Below are positions 37,902 through 46,802 of a stretch of 64,000 bases of DNA, in pieces. Numbering within the stretch: position 1 is the stretch's first letter; the number at the start of each line of letters is the position of its first letter. This stretch comes from Pseudoalteromonas sp. 0303 (GTDB lineage Bacteria; Pseudomonadota; Gammaproteobacteria; Enterobacterales; Alteromonadaceae), in assembly GCF_013349995.1 (NCBI RefSeq), contig NZ_JABVXF010000012.1, forward strand, positions 1 through 64,000, given 5' to 3'. A program made the translations under genes and the position numbers. The notes beneath the pieces were generated by a model that worked only from the letters and a program-made list of their open reading frames with translations, did no database searches and had not been told where the DNA came from.

Positions 37902-38900
37902 ATGTCGATATTTCGTACTTTTTTGTATCTGCTCAGCCTTTGCTTAGTTGTAGCCTGCTCTGAGCAACATGAGCAATCAACTGCACGCTATGAGCATGCG
38001 GCTAAAGGTGCCTTCGCCAGTGCGCTGTCACACGATGGCAAATACAGCTTAATCTCATCAATACACCATGGGGTCGCACTGTGGGATAATCAACAACAGG
38101 TGCTAAAATACCAATGGTTTCAACAACAAAATCAAGATAGCTTGGTTCATACTGTTGCTATCTCTTACGACAATAGCCATGCAGTTACCGCTGAGAAGTC
38201 CACCTTTGCAGTGTGGGACATTGCCACGGGCAACAACACGGGTTATTACAAAATACACGCCTCAACAATTCGAGATATCGCGATAAGTAACCAAGGGCGC
38301 AGTGTATTATATGGCCGCGCCGACGGTGTAGTCGTTTACCTCGACTTAGAGAGTGGCAGACGCATAGAGTTCCTTGGCCACCAAGAAAAAGTCAATGTTG
38401 TTGATCTATCACCTAACGGTCACTACGCCATTAGCGGCTCAAATGATTATGTTGCTTACTTTTGGGATACTCGCACAGGGCAAGTGATCCACCGCTTTAA
38501 TCACCCAAGTCGCGTTACTCAAGTCGCCCTTGATCCACAAGGTCGTTACGCATTTACCGCAGACAGTATGAAGCAAGCAAATGTATGGCAACTGACTACA
38601 GGTGATCTTGTTAGCAAACTGGCGTATATTGCGCGTCAGAAAATTTTTACCGCCGTCCGTTTTAACGATGAAGGGACTTTAATTGCTACCGGTTCACCCA
38701 ATCGATTGGTTGATTTATGGCAGCTAGAGTCAGGTAAAAAATTACAAACGTGGCAAGTGATTCCTCGTGAAGGAAGCCGCCCGAAATCAGCCGTGGTGTT
38801 AGATGTTGCGTTTACTGATAACAACCAAGCGTTATTAACCGAAAGCTCCAGCGGATTCGCTGAAAGTTTTAATCTAAGAGAATCAAATGAATACAATTGA
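37902..38900 (+). CDS. WD40-repeat lipoprotein
   Basis: A 332-residue lipoprotein with lipobox VVAC (about Cys19) and a seven-bladed WD40-type propeller. Several blades are recognisable by their endings, such as HHGVALWDNQQQ, STFAVWDIATGN, NDYVAYFWDTRTGQV, ANVWQLTTGD and NRLVDLWQLESGK. WD40 propellers bind partner proteins; bacterial lipoprotein forms have no uniform role. It diverges from fkpA and overlaps slyX by 14 bases, so it is co-transcribed with slyX. Confidence 0.88.
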   Translation: MSIFRTFLYLLSLCLVVACSEQHEQSTARYEHAAKGAFASALSHDGKYSLISSIHHGVALWDNQQQVLKYQWFQQQNQDSLVHTVAISYDNSHAVTAEKSTFAVWDIATGNNTGYYKIHASTIRDIAISNQGRSVLYGRADGVVVYLDLESGRRIEFLGHQEKVNVVDLSPNGHYAISGSNDYVAYFWDTRTGQVIHRFNHPSRVTQVALDPQGRYAFTADSMKQANVWQLTTGDLVSKLAYIARQKIFTAVRFNDEGTLIATGSPNRLVDLWQLESGKKLQTWQVIPREGSRPKSAVVLDVAFTDNNQALLTESSSGFAESFNLRESNEYN

Positions 38901-39099
38901 AGATCGTCTAATGGAACTTGAAGCGAAAGTCGCTTTTCAAGATGAAACAATTGAAATATTAAACGATGAGCTTAAAGCGCACCAACAACAGCTGGCTAAA
39001 ATGAAACGCCAGACAGAGTTACTTGCAGAAAAGATAAAAGAAGCGCAGCAGCCATCTTTAATGTCACAAATGCAAGAGCCGCCACCGCCGCACTATTAA
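38887..39099 (+). CDS. slyX: SlyX family protein
   Basis: A 70-residue coiled-coil protein of the SlyX family: MNTIEDRLMELEAKVAFQDE then ILNDELKAHQQQL heptads, and the family C-terminus QPPPPHY-like EPPPPHY. Its function is unknown. The start lies in the end of the WD40 gene (14-base overlap). In E. coli slyX lies beside fkpA, and this locus keeps that grouping together with yheV and yheS. Confidence 0.94.
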   Translation: MNTIEDRLMELEAKVAFQDETIEILNDELKAHQQQLAKMKRQTELLAEKIKEAQQPSLMSQMQEPPPPHY

Positions 39100-39113
39100 T
39101 TAGGTAGCGATAG

Positions 39114-39136
39114 AGCCGGGGATTAATCACCCGGCT
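39114..39136. terminator. Hairpin at the slyX/yheV convergent ends
   Basis: AGCCGGG (39114-39120), loop GATTAATCA, CCCGGCT (39130-39136). No T-run follows, and it overlaps the yheV 3' end. Possible bidirectional terminator. Confidence 0.5.
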
Positions 39137-39326
39137 TAAATACACCAATCACTTGCTCAAATTGGCGTGTTGAGGCTTGCACTGCCTGCTCTGGTTGCGT
39201 CATTTTGTGGCCACACTGTACGCACTCCACTTTTTCCACATCATGTTCTTTATAAAGCATCATGGTATCCATGGCCTTACACTCAGGGCATGATGCGCCA
39301 GCAATAAAGCGTTTCTTTTGTCTCAT
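39123..39326 (-). CDS. yheV: YheV-type zinc-ribbon protein
   Basis: A 67-residue protein with two CxxC pairs, CPEC (13-16) and CVQC (35-38), forming a small zinc ribbon, as in E. coli YheV (DUF2387). The start KKRFIAGASCPECKAMDTM is family-typical. No function is established. It converges with slyX and lies close to yheS, as in E. coli. Confidence 0.93.
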   Translation of the reverse strand: MRQKKRFIAGASCPECKAMDTMMLYKEHDVEKVECVQCGHKMTQPEQAVQASTRQFEQVIGVFKPGD

Positions 39327-39455
39327 AGATGATCTCCCGTGGCATGTAGGCTGCTATTTTAGCCTAATAATTCTCTGTTTGATACGATTGCGAAGGCTAA
39401 TGTGATCCGTGTTATGATAGCGGCAATTTAATCAGTGCTGTGCAAGTAAACATTC

Positions 39456-41375
39456 ATGATCCAAATTTCAGACATCGAACTTCTACGTGGTGGTAACGCC
39501 TTACTAAAAGGGGCCTCTGCAACCTTATTCCCAGAGCATAAAGTCGGCCTTGTTGGCGCTAATGGCTGTGGTAAATCAACGCTGTTCGCGCTATTAAAGT
39601 CTGAATTGCAACTCGATGCCGGTGAATGCCAAATTCCTAAAGACTGGTCAATTGCCTCTGTGAAGCAAGAAACACCCGCGCTCGAAATCAGCGCTCTAGA
39701 TTATGTATTACAAGGTCACCCTGAATATTACGCGCTAAGAATTGCACTACGCGAAGCTGAGCAAAATAACGACGGCGATGCACAGGCAAAAGCACATATT
39801 GGCCTAGAACATATTCAAGGCTATAGCATTGAGGCAAAAGCAGGAGAGCTATTACACGGTTTAGGTTTTAGTAATGAGCAAATAGACAACCCAGTGAGCG
39901 CCTTTTCTGGTGGCTGGCGTATGCGCTTAAACTTAGCACAAGCACTGATCCGTGACGCCGATTTATTACTGCTGGATGAGCCAACCAACCACTTAGATCT
40001 CGATGCGGTTTACTGGTTAGAACGCTTTTTACGTGCCTACACAGGCACTCTAGTGCTTATTTCCCATGACCGAGAATTCTTAGATGCCGTTGTTGACCAA
40101 ATTTGGCACATAGACGCACAAAAAATAAATGTCTATAAAGGCAATTACTCGCAATTCGAACGCCAAAAAGCAGAGCGCTTATTGCAACAACAAGCGATGT
40201 TCGAAAAGCAACAAGAACAAATTGCTCACCTAGAAAAATTCATTACGCGCTTCAAAGCAAAAGCCAGTAAGGCTAAGCAAGCACAAAGCCGCGTAAAAGC
40301 CCTAGAGCGTATGGAAAAGCTGGCCCCAGCCCATGTTGACTCACCCTTTGATTTTGAATTTGCTGAGCCAACAGCACTGCCAAACCCATTAATGACTCTC
40401 GACCAAGCCAAAGCAGGCTATGGCGACACCACCATTTTACACAGCATCAAGCTAAACCTTGTGCCGGGTAGCCGTATTGCGCTGCTTGGCCGAAATGGCG
40501 CAGGTAAATCAACACTGATTAAATTATTAGCTGGCGATTTACAACCTCAAGCAGGTGAAGTATTTCAGCATCAGGGCTTAAATATTGGTTACTTTGCGCA
40601 GCATCAGCTTGAGTCACTTGATTTAAAAGCCAGTGCAGTGACCCATTTACAACGTTTAAATCCACAAGCTCCAGAGCAGTCACTACGTGACTTTTTAGGC
40701 GGCTTTGCATTCTTTGGCGATAAAGCACTTGAGCCAGTTGCGCCATTTTCTGGCGGTGAAAAAGCCCGTTTAGTGCTAGCTATGCTGGTGTACCAAAAGC
40801 CAAACCTACTGTTACTGGATGAGCCAACCAACCACCTAGATTTAGAAATGCGTCATGCCTTAGTGATGGCGCTACAAGGCTTCGAAGGCGCTATGGTTAC
40901 CGTATCGCACGACCGTCATATGCTTAAAAATACCGCTGATGAGTATTACCTCGTTGATAACGGCGAAGTAACACAATTTGGTTATGACCTTGATGCCTAT
41001 TACCAATGGCTACTGAATGCCAATAAAGAAGCTGCTAAAAGCCCTGAAGACAATGCCCCTAAAGCCCATTCAAGCGTTAACCGCAAAGAGCAAAAGCGCT
41101 TAGAAGCTGAGTTCAGAAAGTCAGTGCAGCCGTTGAAAAAGCAAATCGAAAGGCTTGAAAAGCAACTTGATAAGTACTCTACAGAGCTTGGTGAAATCGA
41201 AAACGCACTTGCCGACAATGACTTATACAATGATGAAAATAAAGCCAAACTAACAGAGCTACTCGCTAAGCAAGCAAGCTTAACACCCAAGCTTAATGAC
41301 GTTGAAGAAGAGCTGCTCATGGCACTTGAAGAGCTTGAAGAAAAAGAGCAGGCCTTTGCCGATGAAACCGCTTAA
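39456..41375 (+). CDS. yheS: ABC-F family ATPase YheS
   Basis: Ribosome-associated ABC-F protein with two ATPase domains and no membrane segments. The 639 residues contain Walker A GANGCGKS (about 34-41) and GRNGAGKS, two signature motifs SGGWRMRL and SGGEKARL, two LLLDEPTNHLDL Walker B elements, a P-site interaction motif linker (about 240-300, Lys/Gln-rich) and a coiled-coil C-terminal extension (about 545-635). ABC-F proteins modulate translation of difficult sequences. It overlaps the next gene by 14 bases. Confidence 0.96.
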   Translation: MIQISDIELLRGGNALLKGASATLFPEHKVGLVGANGCGKSTLFALLKSELQLDAGECQIPKDWSIASVKQETPALEISALDYVLQGHPEYYALRIALREAEQNNDGDAQAKAHIGLEHIQGYSIEAKAGELLHGLGFSNEQIDNPVSAFSGGWRMRLNLAQALIRDADLLLLDEPTNHLDLDAVYWLERFLRAYTGTLVLISHDREFLDAVVDQIWHIDAQKINVYKGNYSQFERQKAERLLQQQAMFEKQQEQIAHLEKFITRFKAKASKAKQAQSRVKALERMEKLAPAHVDSPFDFEFAEPTALPNPLMTLDQAKAGYGDTTILHSIKLNLVPGSRIALLGRNGAGKSTLIKLLAGDLQPQAGEVFQHQGLNIGYFAQHQLESLDLKASAVTHLQRLNPQAPEQSLRDFLGGFAFFGDKALEPVAPFSGGEKARLVLAMLVYQKPNLLLLDEPTNHLDLEMRHALVMALQGFEGAMVTVSHDRHMLKNTADEYYLVDNGEVTQFGYDLDAYYQWLLNANKEAAKSPEDNAPKAHSSVNRKEQKRLEAEFRKSVQPLKKQIERLEKQLDKYSTELGEIENALADNDLYNDENKAKLTELLAKQASLTPKLNDVEEELLMALEELEEKEQAFADETA

Positions 41376-41781
41376 CAGCGAACAGTTTTGGCAGTTTGCA
41401 TGCAAGCTTTACAGCAAAGACGGCATGCAAACCAAGCTACTAGGCTATCAAGACCAGCAAAGCAAAAATGTGAACCTTTGCCTGCTGCTTTATTATCTCG
41501 ATTCTTTAGAGCTGGCTGTAACACCCTCTCAACTGAGTGAGCTTGAGTCGTGCATTGCCGAATTTGACCAACAAGCTTTAAAGCCCCTACGAGCCACACG
41601 CGCCTACCTGAAAACTATTCAAAACGAGATTTCAGACTACCCCACCATCCGCAAAGAGCTACTTAGCGCAGAACTAAAACTAGAAAAACAACAGCAACAA
41701 TTACTGATAAACACAGCGAATGCCATGATATTCACTCAGTGTGAGAATGCGGAGAATTTAAAAATTTATATTAGTGGTTAG
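41362..41781 (+). CDS. DUF2390/TIGR02444 family protein
   Basis: A 139-residue helical protein of the family that follows yheS in gammaproteobacteria; recognisable by SEQFWQFACKLYSKDG, NVNLCLLLYYLD and a central ALKPLRATRAYLK. Function unknown. The ATG at 41362 lies within the yheS end, so the two are coupled; an upstream in-frame start would be inside yheS. Its stop codon falls inside the second copy of a tandem heptamer repeat (TTAGTGG). Confidence 0.88.
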   Translation: MKPLNSEQFWQFACKLYSKDGMQTKLLGYQDQQSKNVNLCLLLYYLDSLELAVTPSQLSELESCIAEFDQQALKPLRATRAYLKTIQNEISDYPTIRKELLSAELKLEKQQQQLLINTANAMIFTQCENAENLKIYISG

Positions 41782-41798
41782 TGGTTAGTGGTTAGTGG
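41771..41798. repeat. Tandem heptamer (TTAGTGG)x4
   Basis: Four exact copies of TTAGTGG. The repeat begins in the last codons of the DUF2390 gene and includes its TAG stop, then extends into the spacer. Copy-number change would not alter the protein because the stop is in copy two. Confidence 0.95.
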
Positions 41799-41827
41799 GG
41801 GTAAAGTTTAAACGTTGTAAGTCAAGC

Positions 41828-42001
41828 CTACCGCTCTGATCAACTGACGTCTGACGGCTGAAAGCTGACAGCTCTGCTTACGTTGGGTTTCGCTTCGCAA
41901 ACCAACCTACCCGAAGAGTGAACAGGGCGAATGCTGAGTGAGACACCGCACTCAACAACTCTACCGCTCAACTGACGCCTGACGGCTGAAAGCTGATAGC
42001 T
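41828..42001. repeat. Direct repeat pair with REP-like hairpin before manC end
   Basis: Two similar copies of about 41-46 bases: 41828-41873 and 41961-42001. Both start CTACCGCTC and share ACTGACG, CTGACGGCTGAAAGCTGA and AGCT; the first copy has a short insertion. Between them, around 41882-41908, is an inverted repeat GTTGG-GTTTCGC/GCAAAC-CAAC of REP or dispersed-repeat style. No coding sequence is seen. Confidence 0.8.
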
Positions 42002-42005
42002 ATGT

Positions 42006-43421
42006 CTACTCCCTCCCATACCTATCATCAAATCGCTCGATGTCAGTTTCATCAAGTATCGCTCCGGTTTGTACTTCGATAACGATCAGTGGCGTGTTTT
42101 GTTGATTAGCAAGACTGTGCAATTGTTTAGCCGCAATATAACAAGATTGATCAGCTGTTAATTCAAATTCGTCATCACCTACTCGCACGCTTGCCACGCC
42201 AGATACGACGACCCAGTGCTCTGCACGGTGCTGATGGCGTTGAGTTGAGAGCTTTGCACCGCTGTTTACGATGATTTTCTTTACTTTAAAGCCAGTGCTT
42301 TCAATTAAAGTTCGATAGTTACCCCAAGGTCTGAATACGGCTTGATGGTGGGTTAGTTTATCGTTATCGACAACAGCAAGCTGTTTAAGTAAATCAGGGA
42401 GCTTATCGAGCGCACTTTTGTCTGCCACTAAGGTGGCATCATGAGTATGTATAATTGCTTTATTACTCACGCCGAGCGCCGCAATAGTATGGTCGGCTTC
42501 GCTGATAAGTAGATTATTCTCGCTATCTAAACTCACCCCTTGTGAGGCTAAATAATTGCCATGATGGTCTTTTTCTGCGATTTTCGATAATGCAGAAAAG
42601 CTGCCAACATCGCTCCAATTTAAATCAACAGGAATAACAGCAACGTTAGCGCTACGCTCCAAAATAGCATAATCAATAGAATCACTTGGGCATGCTGTGA
42701 GCGCATCCGCAACGGGTCTTTGAAAACCTAAATCTGCGGTGAAGCTTGCCGCTTTTGCGACACTGTCAGCAATCTTTGGGGCAAAACGATTAAGCTCGCT
42801 TAAATACATATCTGGCAAAAATAAAAACATGCCGCTATTCCAGCCATATTCACCACTGGTAAGGTATTTTTCTGCTAATTCCAGAGCTGGTTTTTCTTTG
42901 AACTCAGCCACCTTAAAACAACCTTCATGGGCTAACGGCTCACCTTGGCGAATATAACCATAACCGGTATGTGGCTCAGTGGGAGTAATAGCAAAGGTTA
43001 CTAATTGTTGTTGCTGACAAAGCGCTATCGCATTATCTAAGCAGGCAATAAGCTTATCAAAATCACTGATATGGTGATCAGCAGGCATGACTAGTAAGGG
43101 GTCGGTTAGACCATTTTGCAATGCAAATTCAGCGGCCAAGGCAATCGCTGGCGCGGTATTTTTACCTTCAGGCTCAAGCAATAAAGTATAGTTATCTGTG
43201 ATTTCTGCAATTTGCGTTTTAGCAATAAAACGATGCTCTTCATTACACACTAAAATTGGCGCATTAAATCGTGAGTCAGCCACTCGTAACAACGTGTTCT
43301 GTAAGAGTGATTTTTCGCTAAGTAAAGATAAAAACTGCTTAGGCATCGCTTTACGCGACAAAGGCCATAAACGAGAACCTATGCCACCAGCAAGAATAAC
43401 GGGGGTGATTTTGCGACTCAT
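42006..43421 (-). CDS. Mannose-1-phosphate guanylyltransferase (with mannose-6-phosphate isomerase domain)
   Basis: Makes GDP-mannose for polysaccharides. The 471-residue protein has the nucleotidyltransferase domain with LAGGIGSRLWPLSRKAMPKQ at the N-terminus, EFKEKP and GYGYIRQG, and a C-terminal cupin isomerase domain (about 345-465) with HHQAVFRPWGNY, QRHQHRAEHW and IEVQTG. This is the bifunctional ManC/AlgA/XanB type. It stands alone, not in a capsule or O-antigen cluster, and its 3' end borders the repeat-rich spacer. Confidence 0.94.
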   Translation of the reverse strand: MSRKITPVILAGGIGSRLWPLSRKAMPKQFLSLLSEKSLLQNTLLRVADSRFNAPILVCNEEHRFIAKTQIAEITDNYTLLLEPEGKNTAPAIALAAEFALQNGLTDPLLVMPADHHISDFDKLIACLDNAIALCQQQQLVTFAITPTEPHTGYGYIRQGEPLAHEGCFKVAEFKEKPALELAEKYLTSGEYGWNSGMFLFLPDMYLSELNRFAPKIADSVAKAASFTADLGFQRPVADALTACPSDSIDYAILERSANVAVIPVDLNWSDVGSFSALSKIAEKDHHGNYLASQGVSLDSENNLLISEADHTIAALGVSNKAIIHTHDATLVADKSALDKLPDLLKQLAVVDNDKLTHHQAVFRPWGNYRTLIESTGFKVKKIIVNSGAKLSTQRHQHRAEHWVVVSGVASVRVGDDEFELTADQSCYIAAKQLHSLANQQNTPLIVIEVQTGAILDETDIERFDDRYGRE

Positions 43422-43486
43422 GATTGCTTATAGTAAATAATCCAATCATGAGTTTAACAAATTTTTGAGTATGCGGCTTCGAGCAA

Positions 43487-44260
43487 TTACAGTAACTGAA
43501 ATTGATCAGCATCTAAGTGAGCAGGAAACACTCTTCGAAAGTCATCAAGCGGTGATTTTTCTAAGCGCTGAATAATGATGCCCGATTGGTCATCTTCAAG
43601 CTTCGCCAAGGTGTCGCCTTTAAAATCATAAACGGCAGTACCACCACTGTGGGCAACATTATTACCATCAGCACCAATGCGATTCACACCCACGACATAA
43701 CACAGGTTTTCCATTGCGCGTGCTTTTAGAAGAGTATCCCAGACATGGCGACGAGCAGCTGGCCAATTAGCTACGTTGATCATCACATCGTAGTCGTTGC
43801 AATTACGCTGAAATACAGGAAAGCGTAAGTCGTAACACACTTGCGGCAAAATGCGAAAATCATTGATAGCGAATATCTCGCGCTGCTCGCCTGCTGCGAC
43901 GAAATTGCCTTCGTTACCTAAACAGAATAAATGGCGTTTGTCGTAATACCTCACTTCGCCATTTGGCCAAACCCAATAAAAGCGATTAGCCTTTTTGTCG
44001 CCTTTTGCAACTAAAACAGAGCCTGCAACCACAGCATTTTTTTGCTTAGCTGTGGCTTTTAACCAGCTAAGTACCTCGCCTTGCTCTGGTTCGCTGCAAT
44101 CTAGATTAATCGCAAAACCCGTGGCAAATGTTTCTGGCAAGACAATTATATCAACTTGCTCGTTTAAACTGTTAAGCTGCTCTGTAAAGTGCGCAAGGTT
44201 GGCGCTTTTATCAAGCCAATGCAGTGATGACTGCACTAAAGCTAAGGTTAAAGTTGGCAT
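43487..44260 (-). CDS. Nitrilase-superfamily omega-amidase (2-oxoglutaramate amidase)
   Basis: A 257-residue C-N hydrolase with the Glu-Lys-Cys triad: Glu in LPETFATGF, Lys in YYDKRHLFCL and Cys in LPQVCYDLRFP. Resemblance to YafV/omega-amidase and the coupling to an aminotransferase gene (13-base overlap) suggest that it hydrolyses 2-oxoglutaramate made when glutamine donates its amino group, pulling the reaction forward. ATG 44260 has GGAG upstream; 44278 is rejected. The pair faces mtnB, making it part of methionine salvage. Confidence 0.88.
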   Translation of the reverse strand: MPTLTLALVQSSLHWLDKSANLAHFTEQLNSLNEQVDIIVLPETFATGFAINLDCSEPEQGEVLSWLKATAKQKNAVVAGSVLVAKGDKKANRFYWVWPNGEVRYYDKRHLFCLGNEGNFVAAGEQREIFAINDFRILPQVCYDLRFPVFQRNCNDYDVMINVANWPAARRHVWDTLLKARAMENLCYVVGVNRIGADGNNVAHSGGTAVYDFKGDTLAKLEDDQSGIIIQRLEKSPLDDFRRVFPAHLDADQFQLL

Positions 44261-45390
44261 AAAATCTCCGCGGCACATTTTAATGTGTCATCATTTTTAG
44301 CAAAACATAAACGAATCACTTTGTCGCTGCTTGCACTGTTATAAAACACACTGAGTGGTACAGCTGCAACACCCGCTTGCTCAACCAACCATTGGCAAAA
44401 CTCAACATCATCAAGATCAGACACATCACTGTAATCGAGTAATAAAAAGTAGGTGCCTTCACTTGGTAATATTTTAAAACGGCTTTTCGCTAATGCTTCG
44501 CTGAGCAAGTCGCGTTTTTGTTGATAAAAACAACTAAGTTCATCAACATGTTCTGGCTCTAACTCAAGCATATCGGCTAGTGCATGCTGGGCAGGCGTAA
44601 AGCTTGAAAAGGTCACATATTGGTGAGTTTTACGAAACTCCACCATGAGCTGAGCAGGTGCAACGCAATAACCCATCTTCCAGCCGGTGCTGTGAAAGGT
44701 TTTGCCAAAGCTTGATATCACAAAACTGCGTGCAAATAACTCAGGGTCGGTCAGCGCGCTTAAATGCAAAGCGCCATCAAAGGTAATGTGCTCATACACT
44801 TCATCGCTAATTACATATAAATCATGCTTAGTAACAAGCGCTTTAAGGGCATAAATATCTTCTTTTTTAAAGATTTTACCGCTTGGGTTATGTGGCGTGT
44901 TGATGATGATGACACGTGTTTTGTCTGTTATAACATCGGCTACAGCTTGCCAATCGATTTTGTAGTCTGGCGCATTTAAGGCAACGTGAACTGAGCGACC
45001 ACCAGCAAGTTCAATTGCCGGTTGATACGAGTCATACGCGGGGTCAAATACCACAACTTCATCACCCTCTTTAACAAGCGCTTGAATTGCTACGAATAAT
45101 GCCTCTGTTGCCCCTGAAGTGACGGTAACTTGTTGCTCGTAATTTATGTTGTTATGGTATTTTCTAGCTATCAAAGCCGCTATTTGCTGTTGTAGCTTTG
45201 CAACCCCACTTGAAGGCGCATATTGGTTTACTCCCTCAAGTACATAATGATTGAGCTGTTTTTTTAGTAATTCTGGTGCATCAAATTCAGGAAAACCCTG
45301 AGATAAATTAAGCGCTTGGTGCTTATTTGCTAGAGCGGTCATTTGACTAAAAATACTGGTGCCTAAATTCGGCAATTTACTTTCAAACAC
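44248..45390 (-). CDS. Methionine/glutamine aminotransferase (YbdL-like)
   Basis: PLP enzyme of class I aminotransferases, 380 residues, close to E. coli YbdL, which transaminates methionine. Motifs: NLSQGFPEFDAP at the N-terminus, NTPHNPSGK, SDEVYEHITFD and the PLP Lys in SSFGKTFHSTGWKMGY. The start is GTG at 45390 with AAGGA. In this setting it likely makes methionine from 4-methylthio-2-oxobutyrate, the last salvage step, with glutamine as amino donor and the neighbouring omega-amidase removing the product. Divergent from mtnB, with a MetJ-like site between. Confidence 0.9.
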   Translation of the reverse strand: MFESKLPNLGTSIFSQMTALANKHQALNLSQGFPEFDAPELLKKQLNHYVLEGVNQYAPSSGVAKLQQQIAALIARKYHNNINYEQQVTVTSGATEALFVAIQALVKEGDEVVVFDPAYDSYQPAIELAGGRSVHVALNAPDYKIDWQAVADVITDKTRVIIINTPHNPSGKIFKKEDIYALKALVTKHDLYVISDEVYEHITFDGALHLSALTDPELFARSFVISSFGKTFHSTGWKMGYCVAPAQLMVEFRKTHQYVTFSSFTPAQHALADMLELEPEHVDELSCFYQQKRDLLSEALAKSRFKILPSEGTYFLLLDYSDVSDLDDVEFCQWLVEQAGVAAVPLSVFYNSASSDKVIRLCFAKNDDTLKCAAEILCQL

Positions 45391-45445
45391 AGAGGTTCCT
45401 TAAAGATGGTTTTGCGCCCGAAGCGATGCTATCATTGCTTAAAAC

Positions 45446-45469
45446 AGATGTATAGCCGTCTAAATAACT
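45446..45469. promoter_or_regulatory. MetJ-like box array upstream of mtnB
   Basis: Adjacent 8-base boxes AGATGTAT (6 of 8 to AGACGTCT), AGCCGTCT (7 of 8) and AAATAACT (weak). The array lies in the 99-base gap between the divergent aminotransferase gene and mtnB, and could control both. Confidence 0.65.
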
Positions 45470-45489
45470 TTTAGAATGTCGAGGAATAT

Positions 45490-46119
45490 ATGCATAACAA
45501 TACCGCTATTTCAGAACTAATTGAAGCTGGTAAATGGGTAAGCCAACGTGGCTGGGTCCCTGCTACTGGTGGTAACTTTTCAGCCCGCACTGCAAGCGGT
45601 TATGTCGTCACAGCAAGTGGCTTCGATAAAGGTCAACTCGGCACTCATGCATTTATTGAATTTGATCATGAAGGCAATCGTACTAAAGGCTCTGGCAATC
45701 CATCAGCTGAAACTGAGCTACATTTGAATATGTATAAGCTGATCCCATCAGCTAAATTTGTTTTGCATACCCATTCTGTTGCAGCAACTGTGTTATCGCG
45801 TGTGATCAAAGGCCACGCTATCAATTTGCATGGCTACGAAATGCAAAAGTCTTTAAGCGGTGTCAAATCGCATTTAGATACCTTAACTATTCCTATTTTT
45901 GATAATGACCAAGACATTGACCGCTTAAGCTTACTGGTCAGTGATCATCACCTTCACACCCCTATTGAGCATGCCGTATTAATTCGTGGCCATGGTTTAT
46001 ATGTCGTTGGCCGAGATATCAAAGAAGTACAGCGTCATTTAGAAGGCTTAGAGTTCCTATTTAGCTGTGAGCTTGAGCGCCTAAAACTAGAAGGTATTCA
46101 AGCTGGAGTTCAGCCATGA
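45490..46119 (+). CDS. mtnB: Methylthioribulose-1-phosphate dehydratase
   Basis: Zinc enzyme of the class II aldolase fold that dehydrates 5-methylthioribulose-1-phosphate. The 209 residues carry PATGGNFSART, VTASGFDKGQL, FVLHTHSVAATV (zinc His pair) and VLIRGHGLYVVG (third zinc His). First gene of mtnB-mtnC-mtnD; the ATG follows GAGGAA and the stop overlaps mtnC by 4 bases. Full methionine salvage genes surround it. Confidence 0.96.
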   Translation: MHNNTAISELIEAGKWVSQRGWVPATGGNFSARTASGYVVTASGFDKGQLGTHAFIEFDHEGNRTKGSGNPSAETELHLNMYKLIPSAKFVLHTHSVAATVLSRVIKGHAINLHGYEMQKSLSGVKSHLDTLTIPIFDNDQDIDRLSLLVSDHHLHTPIEHAVLIRGHGLYVVGRDIKEVQRHLEGLEFLFSCELERLKLEGIQAGVQP

Positions 46120-46802
46120 TCAAAGCGATTTTAACCGATATTGAAGGCACAATTACCCGCATTTCTTTTGTTAAAGACGTATTATTTCCTTACGCGGCAG
46201 GGCAATTACCTAAGTTTGTGAAGTCACATCAAAGTGACCCAGAAGTAGCAGCCCAAATTGAGGCCGTGAAAGCACATATTGAACAACCCGAAGCCGATAT
46301 CGACACGGTCATTAGCCATTTAATTCATTGGATTGAAACAGATCAAAAAATTACCCCACTCAAGCAGTTGCAAGGGTTAATTTGGCAAACGGGCTACGAA
46401 AGTGGTGATTTTACTGGCCACCTTTACCCAGATGCTTATGACTTTTTACAACTCCAAAAACAAGCTGGTAAAAGTTTATATGTCTACTCATCAGGCTCAG
46501 TAAAAGCCCAACACCTGATTTTTGAATTTTCTGACTACGGTGATGTTAGACCTTTATTCAGTGATTACTTCGACACTAAAGTCGGTGCAAAACAACAGCA
46601 AAGCTCTTATGAGAATATTATCGCCGAGCTGCCATTTGACGCTGCCGAAGTATTGTTTTTAAGCGATGTGGTGGCAGAGCTTGATGCTGCCAAAGCTGCT
46701 GGTCTTGGTACTTTGCACCTTGTTCGCGATGGCCAAGCAGTAAGCGACGCTCACCCATACATTAACGATTTCACAGCATTTAGTGCGGAGCTTTTAGCAT
46801 GA
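46116..46802 (+). CDS. mtnC: Enolase-phosphatase E1
   Basis: HAD-superfamily bifunctional enzyme that enolises and dephosphorylates diketomethylthiopentyl phosphate to acireductone. The 228 residues contain LTDIEGTITRISFVKDVLFP (HAD nucleophile Asp, split at length limit), YVYSSGSVKAQHLIF and FLSDVVAELDAAKAAG. Both ends overlap neighbours by 4 bases, so mtnBCD are translationally coupled. Standard family length. Confidence 0.96.
   Translation: MIKAILTDIEGTITRISFVKDVLFPYAAGQLPKFVKSHQSDPEVAAQIEAVKAHIEQPEADIDTVISHLIHWIETDQKITPLKQLQGLIWQTGYESGDFTGHLYPDAYDFLQLQKQAGKSLYVYSSGSVKAQHLIFEFSDYGDVRPLFSDYFDTKVGAKQQQSSYENIIAELPFDAAEVLFLSDVVAELDAAKAAGLGTLHLVRDGQAVSDAHPYINDFTAFSAELLA

Noticed and set aside
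41771..42001. CRISPR array
   Set aside because: The tandem heptamers have no spacers, and the two longer copies are separated by a unique 87-base segment with a hairpin; no cas genes are near.
45391..45489. SAM riboswitch ahead of mtnB
   Set aside because: The gap is only 99 bases and shows no SAM-I/II/IV-like stems or terminator; 8-base MetJ-like boxes explain the conserved sequence better.
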